Assembly: GCF_031932625.1 (NCBI RefSeq)
Contig: NZ_JAVSCK010000005.1
Location: forward strand, 62,001-126,000
Origin: Hwangdonia seohaensis
Lineage (GTDB): Bacteria > Bacteroidota > Bacteroidia > Flavobacteriales > Flavobacteriaceae
DNA: 64,000 bases
Direction: 5' to 3'
The position numbers and the translations under genes are program-made. The first letter of the stretch is position 1. Every line of letters begins with the position of its first letter. The notes under the pieces are model-generated. The model saw only the letters and a list, made by a program, of their open reading frames with translations, searched no databases and was not told the origin of the DNA. Of the stretch, positions 1-9,182 are shown one piece after another.

Positions 1-819
1 GAAACCGGTTTTATGACTTTTACCCACGATGGTAATTATCCCGGAGATGTTTGTGCTTCTACCGAGCATCCCGGACATGACAATTTGGGTGATTCGCAGT
101 ACAAACAGTGGAAACGATTAACAGATTTTTACAAATGGTGTAAATCTCAAGGAATCTATTTACGCGTGCCAGACTACTATTATTTATCAGGATCTAATCA
201 AAATGGGGTTGGTTATCGAGAAAATAATTGGTCGTTACCGCGTAGACATCAATTAATTCATACACGCCAGAATATTTTTGATGGAACTTGGGAAAGCACT
301 CCGTCCATGCGTTGGAGCTTTATTCCTTTAGCGCAATATCATGGTGGAGGTGCGGCCGCTACCATAGAACCTTTAAATGAGCACTTAGATCATTATGAAA
401 TGATGTTGGTTAGTAACATTGGTATGGGAATCCAATCGGCATTGCGAGGCCCTCGTTTATATGATACGGAAACCACTAAAGCCATGGTGAAACGTGTGGT
501 TGGGTGGTACAAAAAATATAGGGATATACTAGAAAGTGATATTATTCATCTGCGTCGTGCTGACGGAAGAGATATAGATTATATGATGCACGTAAACCCA
601 AATTTGAAAGAAAAGGGGTTTTTAATGGTGTTCAATCCAACCGATCATGTGATTCGTAAAAAAATTAAGGTTCCGCTGTATTACACTGGATTATCAAATG
701 AAGCAGTAGTGAGGGAACAGGAAGGAACACAAAAATCTTTCGAATTAGACAGGGAATACGAAATTGAAATAGAGGTTGAAGTAAAACCTAATTGGTACAA
801 TTGGTATGTTATTGAATAA
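1..819 (+). CDS. Glycoside hydrolase, C-terminal part (cut by window edge)
   Basis: The reading frame is open from base 1, so this is the last 272 residues of a longer protein whose N-terminus lies outside the window. The visible part looks like the second half of a TIM-barrel glycosidase. It has a D/H/P/G-rich loop near the start (TFTHDGNYPGD), many aromatic residues, a glycine-rich stretch (QYHGGGAAATIEP) and a charged, beta-rich tail typical of the C-terminal sandwich of alpha-galactosidase-like (clan GH-D) enzymes. It ends 26 bases before the sulfatase and is in the same direction, so it is probably co-transcribed with the fucose-glycan genes. The family assignment is an inference from overall appearance. 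A distant melibiase-like hydrolase is the best guess, and the substrate is unknown. The signal peptide, if any, is not visible. Confidence 0.6.
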   Translation, partial: ETGFMTFTHDGNYPGDVCASTEHPGHDNLGDSQYKQWKRLTDFYKWCKSQGIYLRVPDYYYLSGSNQNGVGYRENNWSLPRRHQLIHTRQNIFDGTWESTPSMRWSFIPLAQYHGGGAAATIEPLNEHLDHYEMMLVSNIGMGIQSALRGPRLYDTETTKAMVKRVVGWYKKYRDILESDIIHLRRADGRDIDYMMHVNPNLKEKGFLMVFNPTDHVIRKKIKVPLYYTGLSNEAVVREQEGTQKSFELDREYEIEIEVEVKPNWYNWYVIE

Positions 820-844
820 ATGGGATCATATAAAATCTAAAAAG

Positions 845-2302
845 ATGATTAGGCAAGTGGCGCTTTTAAAAATATTGGTTTTACTGGTTTTCTTTGGCTG
901 CAAGGAGAAGCAAGAACGGATAGGGCTTAGTTCAACTAAAAAACCCAACATCGTTTTCTTGTTTTCAGACGACCAGAGTTTTAAAGCCGTTCGCGCATTG
1001 GGAAACCAAGAAATTATAACACCCGCTATGGATGGGTTGGTAACTTCCGGCACCACATTTACGCATGCCTATAATATGGGAGGTTGGAATGGCGCAATTT
1101 GTGTGGCTTCCAGAGCTATGATTATTAGTGGGCGTTCTGTTTGGAGAGCGCAACAGGTTTCAGATAATTATTCTAAAAATCAAGATTTAGATAAAACTTG
1201 GCCCAGATTAATGCAAACGCAAGGTTATGAAACTTATATGACAGGAAAATGGCATGTTAACGCCAAACCAGATTCTATTTTTAACCATGTTGGGCATGTG
1301 CTTAGAGGTATGCCATTTGATACTCCCGAAGGTTACAACCGCCCGCAAAGTACAACCGATACTTTATGGAAACCCTGGAAAGAAGAGTTTGGAGGCTATT
1401 GGAAAGACGGAAAACACTGGAGCGAATTAGTAAAAGACGATGCCGTAGCTTTTATAGATGAAGCCGCTAAAAAAGAGCATCCGTTTTTTATGTACATTGC
1501 TTTTAATGCACCACACGACCCACGGCAATCACCAAAAAAGTACGTAGATATGTATCCGTTAGTTGGTATTTCTACGCCGCAAAGTTATATGCCTACATAC
1601 CCTCATAAAGAAACTATAGGAGCTGGAAAAGACTTAAGAGACGAAAAACTGGCGCCGTTTCCAAGAACCGAATACGCCGTAAAAGTAAACAGACAAGAGT
1701 ATTATGCCATCACCACACATTTAGACGACCAAATAAAAGATATTATGGAAACTCTTAAAAAGAAAGGACTAAAAGAAAACACATATATATTTTTTACTTC
1801 CGATCACGGTCTAGCTGTTGGGGAGCATGGTCTTATGGGAAAACAGAGTATGTACGACCATAGCATAAGGGTGCCTTTAATGGTAGTCGGCCCCAATATT
1901 CCTAAAGGAAAAAAGATAGATACCGATATTTATTTGCAGGATGTTATGGCAACGGCCTTAGATATTGCAGGAATTAAAAAACCAGAATATATTGAGTTTA
2001 ATAGTTTTTTAGATTTGGCTAAAGGCGAGCAAACCCAAGGTAAATATAATGGTATTTATGGGGTTTACGAAAAAGGTTCACAGCGCATGATTAGAAAAAA
2101 TAACTACAAATTAATTTTATATCCTAAATCACAACAAGTGTTGCTGTATAATCTTGAAAACGACCCTCTGGAATTAGAGAATATCGCATCAAAACCAGAG
2201 AATACAACTAAAATAAAATCGCTTTTTAAAGATTTAATTCAAATGCAAAAAGAAAAAGGAGATGAACTGGATTTAGAATCAATTTATAAAAATGTAATTT
2301 AA
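845..2302 (+). CDS. S1-family sulfatase lipoprotein
   Basis: Predicted exported arylsulfatase of 485 residues that removes sulfate esters from a glycan. The metal-binding Asp pair (SDDQ) is at about 42-43. The formylglycine motif CVASR starts at about residue 86 (the C-x-A/P-S-R type, converted by an FGE or anSME enzyme). A DHG motif followed by GEHGLMGKQSMYDHSIRVP marks the C-terminal active-site part. An in-frame ATG exists at 806, inside the preceding gene, but I choose 845 because it places a lipoprotein signal at the N-terminus (hydrophobic stretch, then FFGC with Cys19). The stop overlaps the next start by one base (TAATG), which indicates an operon. Sulfatase next to fucosidase suggests a sulfated fucan or a fucosylated sulfated glycan, but the sulfatase subfamily cannot be read by eye. 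Confidence 0.9.
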   Translation: MIRQVALLKILVLLVFFGCKEKQERIGLSSTKKPNIVFLFSDDQSFKAVRALGNQEIITPAMDGLVTSGTTFTHAYNMGGWNGAICVASRAMIISGRSVWRAQQVSDNYSKNQDLDKTWPRLMQTQGYETYMTGKWHVNAKPDSIFNHVGHVLRGMPFDTPEGYNRPQSTTDTLWKPWKEEFGGYWKDGKHWSELVKDDAVAFIDEAAKKEHPFFMYIAFNAPHDPRQSPKKYVDMYPLVGISTPQSYMPTYPHKETIGAGKDLRDEKLAPFPRTEYAVKVNRQEYYAITTHLDDQIKDIMETLKKKGLKENTYIFFTSDHGLAVGEHGLMGKQSMYDHSIRVPLMVVGPNIPKGKKIDTDIYLQDVMATALDIAGIKKPEYIEFNSFLDLAKGEQTQGKYNGIYGVYEKGSQRMIRKNNYKLILYPKSQQVLLYNLENDPLELENIASKPENTTKIKSLFKDLIQMQKEKGDELDLESIYKNVI

Positions 2303-3126
2303 TGAAAATAGACGCACATCAACACTTTTGGAAATTCGACCCTGTTCGGGATGCTTGGATTGACGATTCGATGCAAATCATTCGCAGAGATTTTCTGCCA
2401 CAGGATTTAAAACCTATTTTAAACGAAAACAACATTGATGGTTGTATTGCGGTTCAAGCCGATCAAAGCGAAACCGAAACAGATTTTTTGTTAGATTGTG
2501 CTACTCAAAATACATTCGTTAAAGGCGTTGTGGGTTGGTTGGATTTAAGAACCGAAAATGTGGAGGAACGATTGGCGCATTATTCAAAAAACACGTTGTT
2601 TAAAGGTGTGCGCCATATTGTTCAAGCCGAAGCAAATGATTTTATGTTGGGTAAAGATTTTCAAAATGGCATTGGCAAATTGGCGCCATTCAATTTAACT
2701 TATGATATTTTAATATTTCCGCCCCAAATAGAAGATGCTATAGCTTTAGTGAATAAGTTTCCCAATCAAAAATTTGTTGTAGACCACATAGCGAAGCCTT
2801 ATATTAAATCAGGTGAAATCGAGGAATGGAAAACTAAAATGACCGAATTGGCAAAAGCACAAAATGTGTTTTGTAAAGTTTCAGGAATGGTTACCGAAGC
2901 CGATTTAAAACACTGGAAAATTTCAGATTTCAACCCTTATTTAGATGTGGTGTTTAATGCCTTTGGGATAGATAGGATTTTGTATGGTTCCGATTGGCCG
3001 GTGTGCTTACTTGCTGCACAATATCAAGAACAATTGCATATCGTTCAAAATTATGTAAAAGACTTTTCTAAAGAAGAGCAATCCAAAGTATTTGGATTAA
3101 ATGCTGTTAAATTCTATAATTTATAA
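2302..3126 (+). CDS. Amidohydrolase, probable L-fuconolactonase
   Basis: A 274-residue amidohydrolase-2 family protein with no signal peptide, so cytoplasmic. The N-terminal metal motif HxH lies in DAHQHFW (His6, His8). A further His is in FVVDHIAKP, and the catalytic Asp is in ILYGSDWP at about 231. This family hydrolyses sugar lactones. The N-terminal pattern DAHQHFWKFDP resembles L-fucono-1,5-lactonase and L-rhamnonolactonase. Together with the SDR dehydrogenase, FucP and the GH95 fucosidase in the same cluster, the likely reaction is L-fuconolactone to L-fuconate. The start codon overlaps the sulfatase stop. The role is inferred from family and context; an L-rhamnono- or L-galactonolactone substrate is also possible. 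Confidence 0.85.
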   Translation: MKIDAHQHFWKFDPVRDAWIDDSMQIIRRDFLPQDLKPILNENNIDGCIAVQADQSETETDFLLDCATQNTFVKGVVGWLDLRTENVEERLAHYSKNTLFKGVRHIVQAEANDFMLGKDFQNGIGKLAPFNLTYDILIFPPQIEDAIALVNKFPNQKFVVDHIAKPYIKSGEIEEWKTKMTELAKAQNVFCKVSGMVTEADLKHWKISDFNPYLDVVFNAFGIDRILYGSDWPVCLLAAQYQEQLHIVQNYVKDFSKEEQSKVFGLNAVKFYNL

Positions 3127-3151
3127 TGAAATAATTCTACCTAAAAAACAC

Positions 3152-5515
3152 ATGAGCTTTTTAAAACATTTCAAATTCGCGTTAATTTTATTATTAGTAG
3201 TAGCCTGTCAAAAAAAAGAGCAGAACCATAAAGATATGTTGTGGTACGAACAACCCGCAACCAAATGGATGGAAGCTTTACCTGTTGGAAATGGCCGTTT
3301 AGGCGCCATGGTTTTTGGTAATACAAACCAAGAGCGCATCCAACTCAATGAAGATTCCATGTGGCCCGGGGCTGCCGATTGGGAAGATTTTAAGGGAAAC
3401 CCCAAAGATTTAGAGGAAATAAGGCGATTAATAAAAAATGGAAATATTCAAGAAGCCGATAAGTTAATCGTTGAAAAATTCTCTTTGAAATCCATTGTGC
3501 GCTCCCATCAAACCATGGGCGATTTGTTTATCGACTTTCATCAAAAAAAAGAGGTTGAAAATTATAGACGCGCTTTAAATTTAGATGATGCCCTGGCAAC
3601 GGTAAGTTATACTTCTGAAGGCGATACTTATTCGCAAAAAGTATTTGCTTCTGCCGTTGATGATGCGCTGGTGATTGAACTCAGCACAACCGCAAGTGAG
3701 GGATTGAATTTAAACCTAAAGCTTAATAGACCAAAAGATAACGGGCATGAAACAGTAGCAATCTCAAACCCATCGAACCGTGAAATTAGTATGCTTGGAA
3801 TGGTTACCCAATTTGCTGGGATGAAAAACTCTAAACCTTTTCCCATCGATTATGGCGTGCAATTTGAAACCAGACTTAAAGTTAAAAACGATTCGGGTTC
3901 TATTGCAGTTGAGAATGGTGAGCTGGTTTTAAAAAACGTTAATAAGGCAATACTTTATTTGGTTTGCAACACCTCATTTTATCACGAAAATTATAAAGAG
4001 AAAACCCTTGAAAATTTGGCATCAATAGAAAACAAATCGTTTGATGTATTGTTTAAAAGACATCAAAAAGACTATCAAAAACTATACAATCGTGTGGCAT
4101 TTAATTTAGGCGGAACAGCATTGGATTCCATACCAACCGATAAACGATTAAAACGAATTAAAGCAGGGGAAGACGATCCGGATTTGGCCGCTAAACTATT
4201 TAAATTCGGCCGGTATTTGTTAATTGCGTCATCAAGGGAAAACACCAATCCTGCCAACTTGCAAGGCATTTGGAACGAGCATATTAAAGCACCTTGGAAC
4301 GCCGATTATCATTTAAATATCAATCTGCAAATGAATTATTGGCCTGCTGAGGTTACTAATTTAAGTGAGCTGCATCAGCCCTTTTTTAATTTTTTAGATA
4401 AAGTTGTTGAACGCGGTAAAGTAACCGCCAAAAAGCAATATGGGATTCAACGTGGCGCTGTGGTGCATCATACAACCGATTTGTGGGCACCGGCTTTTAT
4501 GCGGGCAGAACAGCCTTATTGGGGGTCTTGGATACATGGTGGCGGTTGGTCGTCACAACATTATTGGGAGCATTATTTGTACACACAGGATGCAGATTTT
4601 TTAGAGCAAAGAGCCTATCCTGTTTTAAAATCGATTTCGGAGTTTTATTTGGATTGGTTGGTGAAAGACCCAAAAACGAATTATTGGGTTTCAAGCCCAG
4701 AAACATCACCTGAAAACTCTTATTTTTTCGATAAAGAAAATTCGGGTGCCGTATCGTTTGGAAGCGCTATGGGGCATCAAATTATAGCCGAATCTTTTGA
4801 TAATGTTTTAGAAGCTTCTAAAATATTAAATATTGAAAATGCTTTTGTTGAAGAAGTTCGATTAAAACGGGCAAGGTTATTTCCTGGCATTGTGATAGGC
4901 GACCATGGTAGAATTTTAGAATGGAACGAACCCTATGATGAACCCGAAAAAGGGCATAGGCACATGTCGCATTTATATGCTTTGCATCCGGGAAACAAAA
5001 TTGTGGAGAGCAACGCTAAAGCCTTTGAAGCCGCCCAAAAAACAATAGATTACCGTTTGCAACATGGTGGTGCTGGCACGGGCTGGAGTCGAGCTTGGAT
5101 GATTAACTTAAACGCAAGATTGCTGGATGCAAAATCCGCACAGGAAAATATTAAAAAATTCATGCAAATATCTGTCGCCGATAATTTATTTGATGAGCAT
5201 CCGCCGTTTCAAATTGATGGAAACTTCGGGTTTACGGCGGGTGTTGCGGAACTGTTGATGCAATCGCACGAACCTTTTTTAAGAATTCTTCCCGCATTAC
5301 CGGAAAATTGGAAAACAGGAAAAATTTCAGGTTTAAAAGCTCGAGGTAATATTGAAGTTGATATCGAGTGGAAAGACGGAAAACTTGTAAAAGTTGGATT
5401 GTTATCAAAAGAAAACCAAATAAAAAACATTACATATAATGGTGTTTCGGTCGACATTGAATTACCAAAAAGTGAAAAAATTTGGTTAAATGAAAAATTA
5501 TCTACTTTAAAATAA
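3152..5515 (+). CDS. GH95 alpha-L-fucosidase lipoprotein
   Basis: A 787-residue glycoside hydrolase family 95 enzyme, a normal length for the family. The N-terminal lipoprotein signal (FALILLLVVACQK) decided the start at 3152; an in-frame ATG at 3101 inside the previous gene would bury it. The N-terminal beta domain contains LPVGNGRLGAMVFG. The (alpha/alpha)6 barrel carries the family's active-site segments: the paired Asn of NINLQMNYWPAE at about 389, the general-acid Glu in SPETSPEN at about 517, and the Asp in FQIDGNFGFTAG at about 689. Inverting alpha-1,2-L-fucosidase is the commonest GH95 activity, and some members act on alpha-L-galactosides. It should work in the periplasm or at the outer membrane, feeding L-fucose to FucP. 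The next gene follows after four bases. Confidence 0.93.
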   Translation: MSFLKHFKFALILLLVVACQKKEQNHKDMLWYEQPATKWMEALPVGNGRLGAMVFGNTNQERIQLNEDSMWPGAADWEDFKGNPKDLEEIRRLIKNGNIQEADKLIVEKFSLKSIVRSHQTMGDLFIDFHQKKEVENYRRALNLDDALATVSYTSEGDTYSQKVFASAVDDALVIELSTTASEGLNLNLKLNRPKDNGHETVAISNPSNREISMLGMVTQFAGMKNSKPFPIDYGVQFETRLKVKNDSGSIAVENGELVLKNVNKAILYLVCNTSFYHENYKEKTLENLASIENKSFDVLFKRHQKDYQKLYNRVAFNLGGTALDSIPTDKRLKRIKAGEDDPDLAAKLFKFGRYLLIASSRENTNPANLQGIWNEHIKAPWNADYHLNINLQMNYWPAEVTNLSELHQPFFNFLDKVVERGKVTAKKQYGIQRGAVVHHTTDLWAPAFMRAEQPYWGSWIHGGGWSSQHYWEHYLYTQDADFLEQRAYPVLKSISEFYLDWLVKDPKTNYWVSSPETSPENSYFFDKENSGAVSFGSAMGHQIIAESFDNVLEASKILNIENAFVEEVRLKRARLFPGIVIGDHGRILEWNEPYDEPEKGHRHMSHLYALHPGNKIVESNAKAFEAAQKTIDYRLQHGGAGTGWSRAWMINLNARLLDAKSAQENIKKFMQISVADNLFDEHPPFQIDGNFGFTAGVAELLMQSHEPFLRILPALPENWKTGKISGLKARGNIEVDIEWKDGKLVKVGLLSKENQIKNITYNGVSVDIELPKSEKIWLNEKLSTLK

Positions 5516-5519
5516 AACC

Positions 5520-6434
5520 ATGAAATCAATCTTAAAAATTCAAGCAACATTAATAGGGCTCATATTTATATTAGCATCTTGTCAATCTAAACCACAAGAA
5601 GAAAAACCCAAACCTCTTGTAAAACATGTCATATTAATTGGTTCGGATGGTTTTGGTGCTTATGCCTTTAAAAAAGCTAAGGTGCCTAACCTAAGAAAAC
5701 TCATGGAAGCAGGGTCGTACTCATTAAACGCGAGAGCAGTGTTGCCATCGTCTAGTGCGGTAAATTGGGCATCTATGATTATGGGTTCGGGCCCAGAATT
5801 ACACGGTTATACCGAATGGGGCAGTAAAACACCGGAATTGCCATCAAGAATTATAGGCAAAGGACAAATTTATCCCACCATTTTTAGTTTAATTGATGAG
5901 CAAATGCCCGAGGCTAAAAAAGGCGTGTCCTATACCTGGGGAGGCATTGGCTATCTTTTTGAAAAAAGTATGGTGGATTTGGATTTTAATGGAAAATCTG
6001 ATGAAGAAACCAAAGACAGCGCTTTAGAGTTTATTGTAAACGAAAAACCGGCATTGACTTTTATTCATTTTACACACCCTGATAATGAAGGCCATGAGAT
6101 TGGTCATGATACCCCAGAATATTACGAAGCCGTAGAAAAAATAGATGATTTAATTGGCGAGATTGTTAAGACTTTAGATGAACATAATCTATTAAACGAC
6201 ACCGCCATTATATTCACTTCGGACCATGGAGGTATTGGTATGGGGCATGGTGGGAAAACGCTTTTAGAGGTCGAAATCCCTTGGATTGTTTACGGTAAAG
6301 GTTTATCGGCAAAAGGCAAGCTTAATTCCAGTATTGTTACCTACGATACAGCTGCAACTATTGCTCATCTTTTAGGTTTTAAAGCCCCTGATTTTTGGAG
6401 AGGACAACCCATAATGGAAGTTTTTAATGAGTGA
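5520..6434 (+). CDS. Alkaline-phosphatase-superfamily phosphodiesterase lipoprotein
   Basis: A 304-residue member of the alkaline phosphatase/nucleotide pyrophosphatase superfamily. It begins with a lipoprotein signal (LIFILASCQSK). The metal-binding start of the fold is ILIGSDGFGAYAF. The nucleophile region is PSSSAVNWASMIMG, and the second metal site includes HPDNEGHEIGH and SDHGGIGMGHGG. The members of this group include exported type I phosphodiesterases; related Bacteroidota proteins inside polysaccharide loci have no settled role. It has no C/S-x-P/A-x-R sulfatase motif, so I do not call it a sulfatase. It is four bases after the fucosidase and followed by a 193-base gap, so it is likely the last gene of the first transcription unit. 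The substrate is unknown. Confidence 0.8.
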   Translation: MKSILKIQATLIGLIFILASCQSKPQEEKPKPLVKHVILIGSDGFGAYAFKKAKVPNLRKLMEAGSYSLNARAVLPSSSAVNWASMIMGSGPELHGYTEWGSKTPELPSRIIGKGQIYPTIFSLIDEQMPEAKKGVSYTWGGIGYLFEKSMVDLDFNGKSDEETKDSALEFIVNEKPALTFIHFTHPDNEGHEIGHDTPEYYEAVEKIDDLIGEIVKTLDEHNLLNDTAIIFTSDHGGIGMGHGGKTLLEVEIPWIVYGKGLSAKGKLNSSIVTYDTAATIAHLLGFKAPDFWRGQPIMEVFNE

Positions 6435-6627
6435 AATAATATGTAAAGTAAATCATAATAAATCAATAAAATTAGTGTTTATTTTGCCGGTTATTTTGAT
6501 GATTAGGCAATAAAAGTATCAAATTAGGTTGTTTAAAGATTGGCTTTTTGGTCAATCAAAAATTAGATTTGTTACCTTGCGGAAACATAATTGTTAAAAA
6601 CCGGATTACATCAATATAAATTCTAAA

Positions 6628-7407
6628 ATGGATTTAAACTTAAAAAACAAAGTTGTTATTGTTACGGGCGGCTCAAAAGGCATTGGTTTGGGAATTACGG
6701 AAGCCTTAATTGCCGAAGGTGCTATTCCTGTAATAATTAGTAGAAATAAATCAAGTGTTGAGGCGGTTATAAAAAAAATTCATGCAGAGGGAAAGGAAGC
6801 CCATTATGCCATAGCAGAATTGAGCGATCCCGAACAATGTAAAAATGCTGTTGATGTTGCTGTGAAGAAATACGGACGTATTGATGCTGTTGTAAATAAT
6901 GCCGGCGTAAACGATGGTGTAAGTCTTGAAAACGGTAGTTATGAAGATTTTATGAAATCGTTAAAATGTAATTTGGTACATTATTATCTTATTGCACACC
7001 ATGCTTTACCAGAGTTGAAAAAAAGCAAGGGAAGTATAGTGAATATAGGCTCTAAAACCTCGTTTACCGGACAAGGCGGAACATCGGGTTATGCCGCAGC
7101 CAATGGTGGACGTAATGCTTTAACCCGAGAATGGGCAGTAGAGTTGTTGCCGTACAGCATTAGGGTTAACGCCATTATTGTAGCCGAATGTTACACACCT
7201 TTATATGATAAATGGATTAAAACATTTGATAATCCAGAGGAAAAATTAGAGAGTATTACCAAACATATTCCTTTGGAAAATAGAATGACAACAGCCGAAG
7301 AAATAGCAAATACAACGGTTTTTTTACTTTCGGATAAATCGAGTCATACCACCGGACAATTAATTTTTGTTGATGGCGGATATACACATTTAGATAGGGC
7401 ATTATAA
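6628..7407 (+). CDS. SDR-family oxidoreductase, probable L-fucose dehydrogenase
   Basis: A 259-residue short-chain dehydrogenase. The NAD(P)-binding glycine motif TGGSKGIG and the NNAG motif are intact. Its N-terminus (MDLNLKNKVVIVTGG) resembles L-fucose dehydrogenases of the oxidative fucose pathway. The expected reaction is L-fucose plus NAD(P) to L-fucono-lactone, the step before the amidohydrolase encoded upstream. The classical Ser-Tyr-x-x-x-Lys catalytic set is altered: Ser142 and Tyr155 are present, but the Lys position is Asn159 (GYAAANGG), and codon AAT is unambiguous. The position and neighbours argue for an active enzyme, so the loss of Lys is worth testing. It opens a second unit, running into fucP after 80 bases. 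Confidence 0.85.
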   Translation: MDLNLKNKVVIVTGGSKGIGLGITEALIAEGAIPVIISRNKSSVEAVIKKIHAEGKEAHYAIAELSDPEQCKNAVDVAVKKYGRIDAVVNNAGVNDGVSLENGSYEDFMKSLKCNLVHYYLIAHHALPELKKSKGSIVNIGSKTSFTGQGGTSGYAAANGGRNALTREWAVELLPYSIRVNAIIVAECYTPLYDKWIKTFDNPEEKLESITKHIPLENRMTTAEEIANTTVFLLSDKSSHTTGQLIFVDGGYTHLDRAL

Positions 7408-7487
7408 GTTGTTTAGCGAAAAAAATATAAAAGATTAAAATTGTTCAGTAATTTTTACCCGTTACAAACACAAATAAAAAATAAAAA

Positions 7488-8816
7488 ATGAGCCAATCAA
7501 AACCTGTTGTAGTGTCTAAAAAGATGCTAATTCCTTTTATTTTAGTAACCTCTTTATTTGCCCTTTGGGGTTTTGCGAATGCCGTAACCGACCCTATGGT
7601 ACAAGCGTTTAAAAAGGTATTGGAACTTTCAAATTCGCAAGCGGCCTGGGTGCAAATGGCATTTTATGGCGGTTATTTTTGTATGGCATTACCAGCAGCC
7701 ATGTTTATGCGAAAGTATTCTTATAAAGTAGGGATTTTAATTGGTTTGGCCTTATACGCCACCGGGGCATTACTGTTTTATCCAGCGGCACAATCAGAGA
7801 GTTTCATGTTTTTCTGTTTAGGATTGTATATTTTAACTTTTGGATTAGCTTTTTTAGAAACCGCGGCAAACCCATACATATTGGCAATGGGCGCAAAAGA
7901 AACCGCAACACAGCGTTTAAATTTAGCGCAAGCTTTTAATCCTGTGGGATTAATTGCCGGTTTATTTGTTGCACAGCAATTCATTTTAAAAAACTTACAA
8001 TCCGATGATATTACAGATTTTAGCGCTTTAGATGAAGCTTCAAAAGTGTTGATAAAAACGTCCGATTTATTGGTTATACGTAATCCGTATGTTATTTTAG
8101 GCTTGGTGCTTATTGGCGTTTTTGTATTGTTTGTAGTTAGCAAAATGCCGCAATCTAAAGACGAAGGCGGTATGCCCAGTATTGGCGATACCTTCGCAAC
8201 TTTGGCAAAAAACAAGAAATACGTACTTGGTGTACTTGCGCAAATTTTATATGTAGGTGCTCAAATTATGTGTTGGACCTACATTTACCAATACGCCGAA
8301 GCCATTGGAATGGATAGCGTTACGGCAGGCTACTATCAAATGGCGGCGTTCGTAATATTTACCATTGGACGAGCCGTTGGCACATATATGCTCAGGTTTA
8401 TGAGTTCGGGAAAACTGTTAATGTATTTCGCTTTATTAGCCATCGTTTTTGTTTTGGGCACCATTTTCATAAAAGGTATTTTTGGTTTATACAGTTTAGT
8501 CGGCGTATCTTTTTGCATGTCGTTAATGTTCCCAACTATTTACGGTATTGCCTTGGGCGATTTAACCGAAGAACAATCCAAAGTAGGTTCAGCGGGATTA
8601 ATTATGGCCATTGTTGGTGGCGCTTTAATGCCTAAATTACAAGGTATGATTATTGATGCCGGCGGAAACGGTGTTGCAGATACTCAAATTATCGGGGTTT
8701 CAGAAGTTAATTTCTCATTCATTTTACCATTGCTGTGCTTTGTTTATATCGCGTGGTACGGTTTAAGGGTTTTTAAGAAACATGAGGCTACAGACGATGT
8801 ATTACATTCAGCATAG
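7488..8816 (+). CDS. fucP: FucP-family L-fucose:H+ symporter
   Basis: A 442-residue inner-membrane sugar transporter of the FHS/FucP branch of the major facilitator superfamily with about twelve hydrophobic segments. The family's N-terminal pattern FALWGFANAVTDPMVQAF and the segment ETAANPYILAMG are visible. The location in a fucosidase/fucose-oxidation cluster points to L-fucose import by proton symport. The start at 7488 follows an A-rich leader (Bacteroidota lack strong Shine-Dalgarno sites). The mutarotase gene starts six bases after its stop. A second FucP-family member lies at 18098 in the amino-sugar module. Confidence 0.92.
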   Translation: MSQSKPVVVSKKMLIPFILVTSLFALWGFANAVTDPMVQAFKKVLELSNSQAAWVQMAFYGGYFCMALPAAMFMRKYSYKVGILIGLALYATGALLFYPAAQSESFMFFCLGLYILTFGLAFLETAANPYILAMGAKETATQRLNLAQAFNPVGLIAGLFVAQQFILKNLQSDDITDFSALDEASKVLIKTSDLLVIRNPYVILGLVLIGVFVLFVVSKMPQSKDEGGMPSIGDTFATLAKNKKYVLGVLAQILYVGAQIMCWTYIYQYAEAIGMDSVTAGYYQMAAFVIFTIGRAVGTYMLRFMSSGKLLMYFALLAIVFVLGTIFIKGIFGLYSLVGVSFCMSLMFPTIYGIALGDLTEEQSKVGSAGLIMAIVGGALMPKLQGMIIDAGGNGVADTQIIGVSEVNFSFILPLLCFVYIAWYGLRVFKKHEATDDVLHSA

Positions 8817-8822
8817 TATAAA

Positions 8823-9161
8823 ATGAAAAACCTAAAACGCCATTGTTTTGCTTTAGATTTGATTGATGATGATGAACTGATCGCAGAATATAAAAAATAC
8901 CACGAAAAAATTTGGCCAGAAATTACGGCAAGTATCAAAAATTCGGGTATTGAAGTGTTAGAGATTTACTGCGTTGCCAACCGTTTGTTTATGATTATGG
9001 AAGTGAACGCTTCTTTTTCATTCGAAAAGAAATCTAAAATGGATGCCAACAACCCAAAAGTACAAGAATGGGAAGCTTTAATGTGGACCTACCAACAAGC
9101 CTTACCAATTGCAAAAGCGGGCGAAAAATGGCTTTTAATGGAAAAAATATATCAACTATAA
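8823..9161 (+). CDS. L-rhamnose/L-fucose mutarotase family protein
   Basis: A 112-residue cytoplasmic protein of the RhaM-like (DUF718) dimeric alpha-beta-barrel family. The conserved features are HCFALDL near the N-terminus, YKKYHEKIWPEI, IEVLEIYCVANRLFMIMEV and the C-terminal WEALMWTYQQALP segment. Such proteins interconvert the alpha and beta anomers of 6-deoxy-hexoses. Placed between fucP and the hexosaminidase in a fucose cluster, it most likely supplies the anomer used by the fucose dehydrogenase. An L-rhamnose role cannot be excluded from sequence, but no rhamnose gene is seen nearby. Confidence 0.88.
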   Translation: MKNLKRHCFALDLIDDDELIAEYKKYHEKIWPEITASIKNSGIEVLEIYCVANRLFMIMEVNASFSFEKKSKMDANNPKVQEWEALMWTYQQALPIAKAGEKWLLMEKIYQL

Positions 9162-9182
9162 ATAACAATTAAATTACATACA

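Noticed and set aside
5520..6434. Second sulfatase call
   Set aside because: The protein has the alkaline-phosphatase fold but lacks the formylglycine C/S-x-P/A-x-R motif.
7778..8215. Minus-strand open frame of 145 codons opposite fucP
   Set aside because: It is a shadow of the transporter coding sequence, whose membrane segments and family motifs are clear on the plus strand.
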